Source of the DNA: Microbacterium amylolyticum
Lineage (GTDB): Bacteria; Actinomycetota; Actinomycetes; Actinomycetales; Microbacteriaceae
Length of the DNA: 64,000 nt
Direction: 5' to 3'
NCBI RefSeq assembly: GCF_011046975.1
Contig: NZ_CP049253.1
Location: 310,001 to 374,000 of the forward strand
In this document: one piece after another, positions 1 to 7,506 of the stretch
How positions within the stretch are numbered: the first letter of the stretch is position 1
Layout of the letters: the number at the start of each line of letters is the position of its first letter
Translations under genes and position numbers: made by a program
Notes under the pieces: generated by a model
Seen by the model: only the letters and a program-made list of their open reading frames with translations
Told to the model about the DNA's origin: nothing
Database searches by the model: none

Positions 1-711
1 CCAGGCCACGACGTGGAAATGGCGACGGGTTTTCTTCTCTCCGAGGGCGTTGTGCGTTCCGGCGCCGACATCGCTTCCGCGATCCACTGCGGTGGCCCGG
101 GAACGGGCGGCGAGGCGAACACCTATAACGTTCTTGACATCACCCTTGCTCCCGGGGTGGCACCCCCGCGCCCAGACATGGCGCGGAATGTGTACATGAC
201 GAGCTCGTGTGGTGTCTGCGGAAAGGCATCGGTCGACGCGGTGCGAACGGAGTCTGTGTATCCCGTTGCACATGATCCGCTGGTGGTTGACGCCGCGGCT
301 CTTGCCTCGTTTCCCGACCTGCTCCGCTCCCATCAGAGCGTCTTCGACCAAACGGGCGGCCTTCACGCTGCTGCGCTCTTCGACGGAGTCACGGGCGACC
401 TCGTTGTTGCGCGAGAAGATGTCGGACGCCATAACGCCGTCGACAAGGTTCTCGGGTGGGCGTCAATGAACGGACGTCTCCCGCTGTCTGGTCACGTTCT
501 GATGGTTTCGGGACGGGTGGCATTCGAAATCGCGCAGAAGGCGCTCATGGCGGGTGTTCCCGTCATTGCCGCGGTATCGGCGCCGTCATCGTTGGCGGTC
601 GATCTTGCGGCCGAGAGCGGCCTGACGCTGGTGGGATTTTTGCGCGGCGACACGATGAATGTGTACGCGGGACAGCACCGGATCCGTCACTCCGTGCTGG
701 CAGCTAGCTGA
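1..711 (+). CDS. fdhD: Formate dehydrogenase accessory sulfurtransferase FdhD (5' partial)
   Basis: The frame is open from base 1, so the N-terminus lies outside the window; about 236 codons of a protein usually 270-280 residues long are visible. FdhD passes sulfur from a cysteine desulfurase to the molybdenum cofactor of formate dehydrogenase in the cytoplasm. Seen: the family opening [16 protein letters not shown], the CxxC pair in SSCGVCG (about bases 202-222) that carries the sulfur, the conserved [12 protein letters not shown], and the closing RGDTMNVY. No formate dehydrogenase or molybdenum-cofactor gene follows; the next genes are unrelated. Family assignment is firm from these motifs. 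Confidence 0.93.
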   Translation, partial: PGHDVEMATGFLLSEGVVRSGADIASAIHCGGPGTGGEANTYNVLDITLAPGVAPPRPDMARNVYMTSSCGVCGKASVDAVRTESVYPVAHDPLVVDAAALASFPDLLRSHQSVFDQTGGLHAAALFDGVTGDLVVAREDVGRHNAVDKVLGWASMNGRLPLSGHVLMVSGRVAFEIAQKALMAGVPVIAAVSAPSSLAVDLAAESGLTLVGFLRGDTMNVYAGQHRIRHSVLAAS

Positions 712-754
712 CGCTGTCGGACGAGCGCCGATCATTCACCTTTGCGTCAGAGAA

Positions 755-771
755 CCGACATGTGATGTCGG
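755..771 (+). other. Short hairpin between fdhD and the nonulosonate cluster
   Basis: A perfect 7-bp stem (CCGACAT / ATGTCGG) with a 3-base loop lies 44 bases after the fdhD stop. No T-run follows. It could be a weak terminator or an operator for the downstream operon; nothing else is recognisable in this 138-base gap. Confidence 0.3.
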
Positions 772-849
772 GACGTGGTTTACCGGAGGCGAGGAGCATC
801 GCCGGACGGGCCCAGATGGGCCGCCGACCGCTCACGACCCGGGAGACGC

Positions 850-1773
850 ATGCCGAAGGTCGACGTCCCGGTTGCCTGGGTCGAATCTCCTCTGCAGCTC
901 ATTGGCGCAGCCGAATGGGCTGCCCACACCGGGGTGCGTGTCGATCTCGCCGCCCGTCTGGCGACTCAGGTCGAGGAAACGGCGCGCGAACTTTCTGTGC
1001 GCGGAGCGCTTTTTGGCATCCAGGACGGGTTCTGGGGGATCCCCTGGCGGATGCTTTCCGCGCACGACCACTGGCTTGTCGGTGATGGGTTCTCGGGGCA
1101 GTTTCGTCTCGCGGCCACCGTGCTTCGTCCGCGACGCCTCACGTTTCTTGATGACGGGCTGAACGCCGTCTCCTTCGTGGACGCCTTAACAGGTGTCCGT
1201 TCCTACTCGCGGCCCGGCGTGGCGGAGCGGGGGCTGAGCCGCCGGGTCGCGCCTCTTGCGCTCGACACCGTACGGATGCGCGCCGCATCGGGCGCAGTGG
1301 ATATCTTCACGGCGTTTCCGTTGGGGGCGCAGCGGGAAGACCGGCTCGCAGACCTGGGAGTGGGGTCAGTGCGACACGACTTCTCGTGGCTCCGATCGAC
1401 GGCCCCGAGCCGGTCCTTGTGGCGCGCAGAGCTGTCATCGCGCATCGTGCTTGGGACGGCCCGCGTGGAAGACGGCCTTATTCCGCGTCAGGCATATATC
1501 TCATGGGTTCGGGAACAGGCACGCGGCGGAGCCGCCTATCTTCCCCACCGCCGAGAGAGTTCTGCTCTCGTCGATGAGATTGCGGCGACGACGCTCGCGC
1601 GTCCGGTTCGCATTCCGCTCCCCGTCGAAATCGTGCTCGCAGGCGAGGGGCGTTCTTTCGACATCGTGACGCTCCGCTCAAGCGCGGCGACAACGCTGCG
1701 TCGTGTGCTGGCCGGGACCACGAGTAGCGTTCGCGAGCTCGACCTTTTCGCGCAGAGAGAGGACGCGCGGTGA
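850..1773 (+). CDS. Putative sialyltransferase-like glycosyltransferase (first gene of nonulosonate cluster)
   Basis: A 307-residue protein with no signal peptide or membrane segment. Its N-terminus reads WVESPLQLIGAAEWA, resembling the opening of GT52 and polysialyltransferase families (ESPLQLLNA-type), and it has a LTFLDDG segment near residue 95 like the DDG motif of those families. By family knowledge such enzymes transfer sialic acid from CMP-sialate; here it is inferred, and helped by context, since its stop overlaps the start of the CMP-nonulosonate synthetase (GTGA). ATG 850 is chosen because GGGAGAC stands just before it; an in-frame start at 775 is possible but adds a residue run of low-complexity character. 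It could instead be a pathway protein without transferase activity. Confidence 0.55.
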   Translation: MPKVDVPVAWVESPLQLIGAAEWAAHTGVRVDLAARLATQVEETARELSVRGALFGIQDGFWGIPWRMLSAHDHWLVGDGFSGQFRLAATVLRPRRLTFLDDGLNAVSFVDALTGVRSYSRPGVAERGLSRRVAPLALDTVRMRAASGAVDIFTAFPLGAQREDRLADLGVGSVRHDFSWLRSTAPSRSLWRAELSSRIVLGTARVEDGLIPRQAYISWVREQARGGAAYLPHRRESSALVDEIAATTLARPVRIPLPVEIVLAGEGRSFDIVTLRSSAATTLRRVLAGTTSSVRELDLFAQREDAR

Positions 1774-2966
1774 CGGCGGAGACGGTGGCGATCATTCCCG
1801 CGCGCGGTGGTTCGAAGGGGATTCCCGGCAAGAACCTCGCCCTGGTTGGCGGCGTACCACTGATCGCACGAGCCGTACGCACCTGCACGCAGATATCGGG
1901 TATTGACCGGGTCGTCGTCACAACCGACGATCACGAGATCAGTCGCGTTGCGCGCGAGTGGGGGGCCGACATTGTCCTGCGCCCCGAGGAGCTCGCCAGC
2001 GACGAAGCATCGTCGGAATCGGCGTTGCTGCACGCAATCCATGAACTGAGCCATCGAGGGGTCGAGATGGCAACGATCGCGTTCGTGCAGGCGACGTCCC
2101 CGCTTCTTCCGCGCAGAGAGCTCGAAGCGGCCGTGTCGATGGTGCGCGGAGGCACGGCGGACGTAGCGTTTTCCGCTCGTGAGTCGTATGAGTTTTTTTG
2201 GGCCGACACAGCGGACGGCGCCTGGGCAGTCGGGCACGACGCCGCACATCGGCCACGTCGGCAAGACCGCGAGGCGTTGTTCGTCGAAACCGGTGCGTTC
2301 TATGTGATGGACGCGATGGGATTCCGTGCGAGCGGCCACCGCTTCTTCGGGCGGACCGAGATCGTCGTGGTTCCGGAGCAAACCGCGATCGACATCGACA
2401 CCCCGGCCGATTTGCGTCTGGCTCGGCTCGTCGCGAGTGCCTTCCCCGAGGAGGCACGCGACGCGGGACCGATTGACGTTGACGCAGTGATCACCGACTT
2501 CGACGGTGTGCACACGGACGACACCGCGATCGTGTCCGAGACGGGCGAGGAACACGTGCGCGTGAGCCGCTCCGACGGGATGGGCGTGCGCCTCTTGCGT
2601 GAGGCCGGCGTGCCGATTCTGATCCTCTCAACGGAGGTGAATCCCGTTGTCGCAGCCCGCGCGAACAAGCTTGGCGTTGAGGTGATCCAGGCTCTCAGCG
2701 ACAAGGAATCCGCGCTGAGGACCTGGGCTCGTGAGCGGGGTATCCCCCTGGAGCGTATCGCCTATGTCGGCAACGACGTCAATGATCTTGGCGCACTCGA
2801 GGCGGTCGGCTGGCCCATTGCGGTGCCCGACTCTCATCCGCTTGTTGCGGCGAGCGCGCGCAGTTTGCTCACCCGTCCGGGCGGACATGGGGCTGTCAGA
2901 GAGCTCGCAGAACGGGTGCTTGCCGCGCGGCGGCCGGCACCGCTAACAGAAGGGATGCGTCCATGA
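1770..2966 (+). CDS. neuA: CMP-nonulosonate (sialate/Kdn) cytidylyltransferase fused to KdsC-like HAD phosphatase
   Basis: A 398-residue two-domain protein. Residues about 1-220 are a CMP-sialate synthetase domain with the signature IIPARGGSKGIPGKN and the downstream FVQATSPLLP; it activates a nine-carbon ulosonic acid with CTP. Residues about 230-390 form a KdsC-like HAD phosphatase: motif I DFDGVHTD, a Thr/Ser in LST, Lys in DKESAL, and acidic GNDVND, so the catalytic set is complete. GTG start overlaps the previous stop; its own stop overlaps neuB by ATGA. The fused phosphatase suggests the pathway passes through a 9-phosphate intermediate, as in Kdn synthesis, but that is inference. Bacterial NeuA proteins with only the first domain are about 230 residues. 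Confidence 0.9.
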   Translation: MTAETVAIIPARGGSKGIPGKNLALVGGVPLIARAVRTCTQISGIDRVVVTTDDHEISRVAREWGADIVLRPEELASDEASSESALLHAIHELSHRGVEMATIAFVQATSPLLPRRELEAAVSMVRGGTADVAFSARESYEFFWADTADGAWAVGHDAAHRPRRQDREALFVETGAFYVMDAMGFRASGHRFFGRTEIVVVPEQTAIDIDTPADLRLARLVASAFPEEARDAGPIDVDAVITDFDGVHTDDTAIVSETGEEHVRVSRSDGMGVRLLREAGVPILILSTEVNPVVAARANKLGVEVIQALSDKESALRTWARERGIPLERIAYVGNDVNDLGALEAVGWPIAVPDSHPLVAASARSLLTRPGGHGAVRELAERVLAARRPAPLTEGMRP

Positions 2967-3835
2967 GCGTCACCATTGGCTCACACGACATCGGCGGCGG
3001 GGCCCCGGCCTTTGTCATCGCCGAGATCGGCCTCAACCACAACGGATCGGTTGAGCTCGCCAAGCACCTCATCGATGTTGCGGCGAACGCCGGCGCGGAC
3101 GCGGTGAAGTTCCAAAAGCGCACGCCCGAGATCTGCACTCCGGCGTACATGCGCGATGTTCCGCGCGAGACGCCGTGGGGCACGATGTCGTACCTCGAGT
3201 ATCGTCACCGCGTCGAGTTCGACCGGGACCAGTACATCGATATCGGCGATCATGCGCTGCTCCGCGGCCTTGAATGGTTTGCTTCGCCCTGGGACGTGCC
3301 CAGCGTGGAGTTCCTGGAGGACCTGGGCGTTGTGGCACACAAGGTGGCCTCTGCGAGCGTGACGGATATCGAGCTTTTGGAGGCGCTGCGCGACACGGGA
3401 AAGCCCGTTATCTTGTCGACGGGAATGTCCACGATGGACGAGATCGACCGGGCGGTCGAGACGCTCGGAACATCGAACCTCGTCGTCATGCACGCAACGT
3501 CCACCTATCCGATGGAACCCGACGAGGCGAACCTGCGTATGATTCCGGTTCTCCGCGATCGTTTCCCCGGGGTACCCGTCGGGTATTCGGGTCACGAACG
3601 CGGACTGCAGATCTCGCTCGCCGCCGTCGCGCTGGGCGCGCAGGCGATAGAACGCCACATCACGCTCGACCGAACGATGTGGGGATCGGACCACGCGGCA
3701 TCCCTCGAACCGGGCGGGCTCAGCACACTGGTTCGAGACATTCGGATCATCGAGACGGCACGGGGCGATGGCGTCAAGCGCGTTTTCGCCGGTGAAGAGG
3801 CGCCGAAAGCGAAGCTGCGCCGCGTCGGCGCGTGA
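2963..3835 (+). CDS. neuB: NeuB-family nonulosonate synthase lacking the SAF domain
   Basis: A 290-residue TIM-barrel enzyme that condenses phosphoenolpyruvate with a six-carbon sugar (ManNAc, or mannose-6-phosphate in the Kdn branch). Seen: FVIAEIGLNHNG at the N-terminus, DAVKFQKRTP, KVASASVTD, ILSTGMST, HATSTYP, GYSGHERG, and AIERHITLDR, all typical of the barrel. Usual NeuB proteins are about 340-350 residues and end in an antifreeze-like SAF domain; here the chain stops soon after the barrel (ending EEAPKAKLRRVGA), so that domain is absent. ATG start overlaps neuA; its TGA overlaps the next gene's GTG. Substrate cannot be read from the sequence. Confidence 0.9.
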   Translation: MSVTIGSHDIGGGAPAFVIAEIGLNHNGSVELAKHLIDVAANAGADAVKFQKRTPEICTPAYMRDVPRETPWGTMSYLEYRHRVEFDRDQYIDIGDHALLRGLEWFASPWDVPSVEFLEDLGVVAHKVASASVTDIELLEALRDTGKPVILSTGMSTMDEIDRAVETLGTSNLVVMHATSTYPMEPDEANLRMIPVLRDRFPGVPVGYSGHERGLQISLAAVALGAQAIERHITLDRTMWGSDHAASLEPGGLSTLVRDIRIIETARGDGVKRVFAGEEAPKAKLRRVGA

Positions 3836-5055
3836 GCCTGCGGGTTGTCGCGGTTGCCGACACCGACTCATACGTGAAGTGGGCGGCATGGTTGCTCGGA
3901 TCCGCGGATGTCGACGGAACCCTCGTGGTGCTCGACACGGAGCTTGTTGTGACGGACGGACAGCTGAGTCGCGCGCTGGCGGGGGCCGGTCTTGATCAGC
4001 AACGGGTTGCGCGCACCTCGCTTGACGATCTTCCGCACCGGCTGATCGGCGCCGACGTCGTGCTGGTTGCTGCGCGCGGGCCCGTGGCCCGTGTGATCGC
4101 TCGCGTTGCAGCGCACGCGGAGCCTCGCGCCGTGCGTGCGACCGGCCTGCCGGGGATTTCCATCCCAGCAACGTGGCGTGCGCTGCACTTTCGGCGCGCG
4201 TGCGAGATGTTCATCCTTCATTCGCGCCGTGAGGTGAGCGAGTTCGCGGCGTTGGCGGTCGAGCGCGGAATCACGCAGCGCTTCGCCCTTGCGACGCTTC
4301 CGTTCGCGCGTCAGAGAAAGTGGCTGAGCTCGGACGAGGGAACGGACCTGGTATTTGCTGCCCAGGCACGCATCCCTGCTGACCCTGCCGAGCGACTCCG
4401 TGTGGCACGGATCCTCGTGCGTGCCGCCGAGGCGGACCCGTCGCGCAGGGTCGTCCTCAAACTGCGCGGACGGCCCGGAGAGCACGAGACCCACCGCGAA
4501 GATGATCCGTATCCGGCGATGCTCGCGGCCATCGGTCAGCCGCACAACCTCGTCATCTCGTATGAGCCGATGTCGGCAGCTTTGGTATCGGCGCAGGGAC
4601 TTGTGACGGTGAGTTCAACGGCCGCAATTGAGGCGGCGGCGCACGGAGTTCCGGTCATCGCCCTCGATACGTTCGGAATCGACGATGCGCTGATCAACAC
4701 CGTGTTTCACGGGAGCGGCCTCCTCGCGGGGGAGGAGGAGGTCATCGCGCGGAACTTCCGCCATCCCGCTGCAGAGTGGCTCGACGAAAACTACTTTCAC
4801 GATCCGGCGGACGATACGTGGGTTGCGCTCGCACAATCACTCGTCGAGGAACGGCAGAAGGAAACGTCGTCCCCCGTGCGCGAAGAACGTCAGACGCTTC
4901 TTCGCACGGCGCGGTTCGTGTGGGAACGCCGACTTGCGCTCGGCAACCGCGACACATCAGCGGCGGGCCGGGCGGCGTTCGTCGTCGGCGTTCCCGCCCG
5001 CGGCGCCCTGCGTCTTTTCCGCCGGGTACGTCGCCGTCTGGCCAGGACCTCCTGA
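3832..5055 (+). CDS. Putative GT-B-type glycosyltransferase (DUF6716-like), last gene of nonulosonate cluster
   Basis: A 407-residue soluble protein starting at a GTG overlapping the neuB stop. The C-terminal half has VTVSSTAAIEAAAHGVPVIA (about residues 260-280), the SxTAxxEAxxxGxPxI pattern of GT-B donor-binding folds seen in capsule, CDP-glycerol and polysialyl transferases. The N-terminal half carries KWAAWLL and no membrane segment, and the C-terminus is strongly basic (RRVRRRLARTS), which may hold it at the membrane. It resembles the actinobacterial DUF6716 putative glycosyltransferases. With the first gene it would form a pair of transferases using the CMP-sugar made by neuA/neuB. The exact reaction is unknown. 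Confidence 0.6.
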   Translation: MSLRVVAVADTDSYVKWAAWLLGSADVDGTLVVLDTELVVTDGQLSRALAGAGLDQQRVARTSLDDLPHRLIGADVVLVAARGPVARVIARVAAHAEPRAVRATGLPGISIPATWRALHFRRACEMFILHSRREVSEFAALAVERGITQRFALATLPFARQRKWLSSDEGTDLVFAAQARIPADPAERLRVARILVRAAEADPSRRVVLKLRGRPGEHETHREDDPYPAMLAAIGQPHNLVISYEPMSAALVSAQGLVTVSSTAAIEAAAHGVPVIALDTFGIDDALINTVFHGSGLLAGEEEVIARNFRHPAAEWLDENYFHDPADDTWVALAQSLVEERQKETSSPVREERQTLLRTARFVWERRLALGNRDTSAAGRAAFVVGVPARGALRLFRRVRRRLARTS

Positions 5056-5068
5056 CGCGCTCCCGCAC

Positions 5069-5917
5069 TCAGCAGGCGAGCTGTGACCGCAGCCGAGCGA
5101 TGTGCCGCGCTGTGATGTCGTCTTCTGCGACGCCCTCGTCGAAGCGCGGGCGCTCACGGATGACCTCAAAAGCGACCTCGGGAACCTGCCCGTGGGGGCG
5201 AACATCGAGGTGCGTCGTTGTGAAGCCCAGCTCGTGAAGTTGGCGGGACATGTCGTAGTCCTGACCGGAGTCGCCGGCCGTGAACCAGGTTCGCGGGGGC
5301 GTCATCCGCTCACTGATCAGTCCGAGCGCACGCCGAGCACCCAGTGCCTTCCCGCTGTTGACATGTTCGACATCGATGGAGATCACCGTGGGATAGATTG
5401 ACATGCTCTCCGCGCCGGTACGTTCGATCGCCTCTTCGATCTCCGCCACCATGGATGTGCGGGCAGCGATGAACGTCTCGTTCGGCACATCGACGTGGTG
5501 TTCGATCGACAGCATCGTTCGCTTGGTCTCATCGAAAAATACGATGTCTGAGAACCGCTCGGCGATGGCCCGCACCTCGTCGATCAAGGCGTGTGGTGGC
5601 ACGAGGGTTTCATCGCGCAGAACCTCTCCCATTACGGGATCGGCGGTATCGGGGAGAAAAGAGAACCATGTTCCGCCTTTTTCCCCCACGCCCCACACCG
5701 GGGCATTGGCTGACATCCCTGCTTCCACAAGACGGGGGACGACCTGTTCGGCGAGAAAGTCAGTTGACCGCCCCGTGTTGAAGACGATGGGACAGCCGGC
5801 TTTGGCCAGGGCGACGAGGTCGGGGGCAAGCGTCGGAACGCGCATCGTGCGGGTTACCGTGCTCGCGAGCGGGCCATCGACGTCGAGGAGAAGCCCGAGG
5901 GTAGGGGTATGCGTCAC
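5069..5917 (-). CDS. HAD-family hydrolase (Cof-like phosphatase)
   Basis: A 282-residue protein with HAD motif I LLLDVDGP at residues 9-16, motif II in FNTGRS, a Lys in the central region and motif IV GDSGQDYD near residue 220, which places it in the cap-containing sugar-phosphatase-like HAD proteins. It likely removes phosphate from a small metabolite; the substrate is unknown. It converges on the nonulosonate cluster with only 13 bases between stops and is transcribed away from it, so a role with that cluster is possible but unsupported. Motif I ends in Pro where Thr or Val is more usual. Confidence 0.75.
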   Translation of the reverse strand: MTHTPTLGLLLDVDGPLASTVTRTMRVPTLAPDLVALAKAGCPIVFNTGRSTDFLAEQVVPRLVEAGMSANAPVWGVGEKGGTWFSFLPDTADPVMGEVLRDETLVPPHALIDEVRAIAERFSDIVFFDETKRTMLSIEHHVDVPNETFIAARTSMVAEIEEAIERTGAESMSIYPTVISIDVEHVNSGKALGARRALGLISERMTPPRTWFTAGDSGQDYDMSRQLHELGFTTTHLDVRPHGQVPEVAFEVIRERPRFDEGVAEDDITARHIARLRSQLAC

Positions 5918-5968
5918 TCTGACATCCTCTCGCGATTCATGTCACGTGCGTGTTGCAGTCGCCGCGCG

Positions 5969-6658
5969 TCACGGAATAGCAATCGGTGTCCGCCGTGAGC
6001 TGTCCCACGGTTCCTCCCAGCCGAGACGGGCGAAGAGCCGGTCGAGAATTCCCGCCGTGAACCCCCACACAACGTGGTGGCGCTCGTGCACGGTGAGCTC
6101 CCACGCCGGTCCGGTGCGGACCAGATCCCCCTGCGGGATTTCCCAGAGCGATCTGTTTGCCGGATCGAGGAGGTCAGCGACGGGGGCACGGAAGACGTCA
6201 GACGATTCGGCGTGATCAACAACACCGACGGGCGACGGGTCTCTCCACCATCCGAGAACGGGCGTGACGGCGTGTCCGGAGAAGGGGAGGGGAAGCGGTT
6301 CCAGAGTTCCGAGAACTTCGACGCCCGCGGGGTTCAGGCCCGTTTCTTCCTGAGCTTCACGCAGCGCGGTGGCAACGATGTCCGCGTCGCCGGGGTCGAC
6401 GCGCCCGCCGGGAAACGCCACCTGCCCTGGGTGCGAACGGAGCGTCGTCGCGCGGGTGAGAAGAAGAACATCCAGATCGCGACCAACGGCCTGAGCGCTG
6501 TGTTCCGAGGGAACGCCATCGAGAACGCCAAAGAGAATGAGGATGGCGGCGTGCGTTGCCGTTGTGTGATCGAACTCGTTCGGTTCGGGTGCCTGCCACA
6601 GGGGTTGGCCGCGGAGGCGAGACGGCAGCGCACTGAGCTGTTCGTATGCCAGGTTCAT
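5969..6658 (-). CDS. NUDIX hydrolase, CoA pyrophosphatase type
   Basis: A 229-residue enzyme with the CoA-pyrophosphatase signature LLLTRATTLRSHPGQVAFPGG followed by the Nudix region RVDPGDAD and TALREAQEETGL. By family knowledge it splits CoA or acyl-CoA derivatives into 3',5'-ADP and phosphopantetheine. The start at 6658 is chosen because it forms an ATGA overlap with the stop of the upstream gene; the frame stays open further upstream but this would overlap that gene. It is the third member of a compact minus-strand run beginning with the M18 aminopeptidase. Confidence 0.88.
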   Translation of the reverse strand: MNLAYEQLSALPSRLRGQPLWQAPEPNEFDHTTATHAAILILFGVLDGVPSEHSAQAVGRDLDVLLLTRATTLRSHPGQVAFPGGRVDPGDADIVATALREAQEETGLNPAGVEVLGTLEPLPLPFSGHAVTPVLGWWRDPSPVGVVDHAESSDVFRAPVADLLDPANRSLWEIPQGDLVRTGPAWELTVHERHHVVWGFTAGILDRLFARLGWEEPWDSSRRTPIAIP

Positions 6659-7506
6659 CCGCGCCATGCCTCCAGTATCCGTGTCCGCAGGGTGTTGCCG
6701 CGCTCGGCGAAGGCGCGTTGCCGGCGGACATACTCCGCTTTTCCTTCCGGCGTCTCGATCTGAACGGGCAGAAATCCGTGCTCGCGAAGGTCGTAGGGGG
6801 CCGCTTCCATATCGAGCTGCCGGATCTCGCTGGCCAGCTCGAAGGCGTCGAGCAGAATCTCGCCCGGCACGAGGGGGCCCAATTTGATCGCCCATTTGTA
6901 CACATCCATGCCGGCGTGCAGACAACCAGGCTGATCGAGATCGGGCTGTGCTTCGCGCGTTGGGCGCAGGCGATTTCGCGGAACGGCGTCCGGGGTAAAA
7001 AACCGAAAAGCATCGAAGTGTGTGCACCGCAGGTCGTGCGCTTCGACGACATCATCGGTTCCGGCCCGCCCGAGACGGAGCGGCTGCGGGTGCCGATGCT
7101 CATCCTGTCGGTAGGCCATTGCCCACTCGTGCAACCCGAAACAGTCGAATTGCCCGGGGCGTGCGGCGGTTCGGCGCAGCATGATCTCGATCAGGCGCGT
7201 GAGCGATGTCTTCTCGCGCTCGAAGGCATCCACGTCCACGGCGAGGGAACCGGGAGATGATCCGGGCACGTACCACCGCCACTGCGCGCGCGCATCACCG
7301 CGGGCGTTCTCGAGTTCAACGCCGGCGCCCGGGTGCCAGCGGCGCAAAACAGCAGGCTTGTAGGAGTAGTACGTGAACAGGAAGTCCCAGACGGGGTGCT
7401 TTTCGCCTCGCGCCTGTCGTGCGCGGTGGGACGCCGTGAGCGCATCGGCGCGTCTGGCGTGCGCGCTCTCCCTGGCGCGCCATTCGGGTTCGGTGAGCGT
7501 TATCAC
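6655..7506 (-). CDS. Conserved actinobacterial protein, often labelled 3-methyladenine DNA glycosylase
   Basis: A 283-residue soluble protein containing DFLFTYYSYKPAVLRRWHPG, QFDCFGLHEWAMAY and CLHAGMDVYKWA. I recognise it as an actinobacterial family that databases often name 3-methyladenine DNA glycosylase, but I cannot see a helix-hairpin-helix or the AlkA, Tag or Mpg catalytic signatures, so that function is doubtful. It is rich in His, Tyr and Trp, consistent with a metal or small-molecule site. It is coupled on both sides by ATGA overlaps: its start overlaps the M18 peptidase stop, and its stop overlaps the CoA pyrophosphatase start. Confidence 0.6.
   Translation of the reverse strand: MITLTEPEWRARESAHARRADALTASHRARQARGEKHPVWDFLFTYYSYKPAVLRRWHPGAGVELENARGDARAQWRWYVPGSSPGSLAVDVDAFEREKTSLTRLIEIMLRRTAARPGQFDCFGLHEWAMAYRQDEHRHPQPLRLGRAGTDDVVEAHDLRCTHFDAFRFFTPDAVPRNRLRPTREAQPDLDQPGCLHAGMDVYKWAIKLGPLVPGEILLDAFELASEIRQLDMEAAPYDLREHGFLPVQIETPEGKAEYVRRQRAFAERGNTLRTRILEAWRG

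Noticed and set aside
1536..4171. Two long antisense frames (1536-2555 and 2981-4171) over the nonulosonate cluster
   Set aside because: Both are shadows of neuA, neuB and their neighbours and have biased, low-complexity Arg-rich content.
5403..6215. A 270-codon plus-strand frame over the HAD hydrolase and CoA pyrophosphatase
   Set aside because: Ser/Arg-rich translation with no motif, opposite to two genes with clear signatures.
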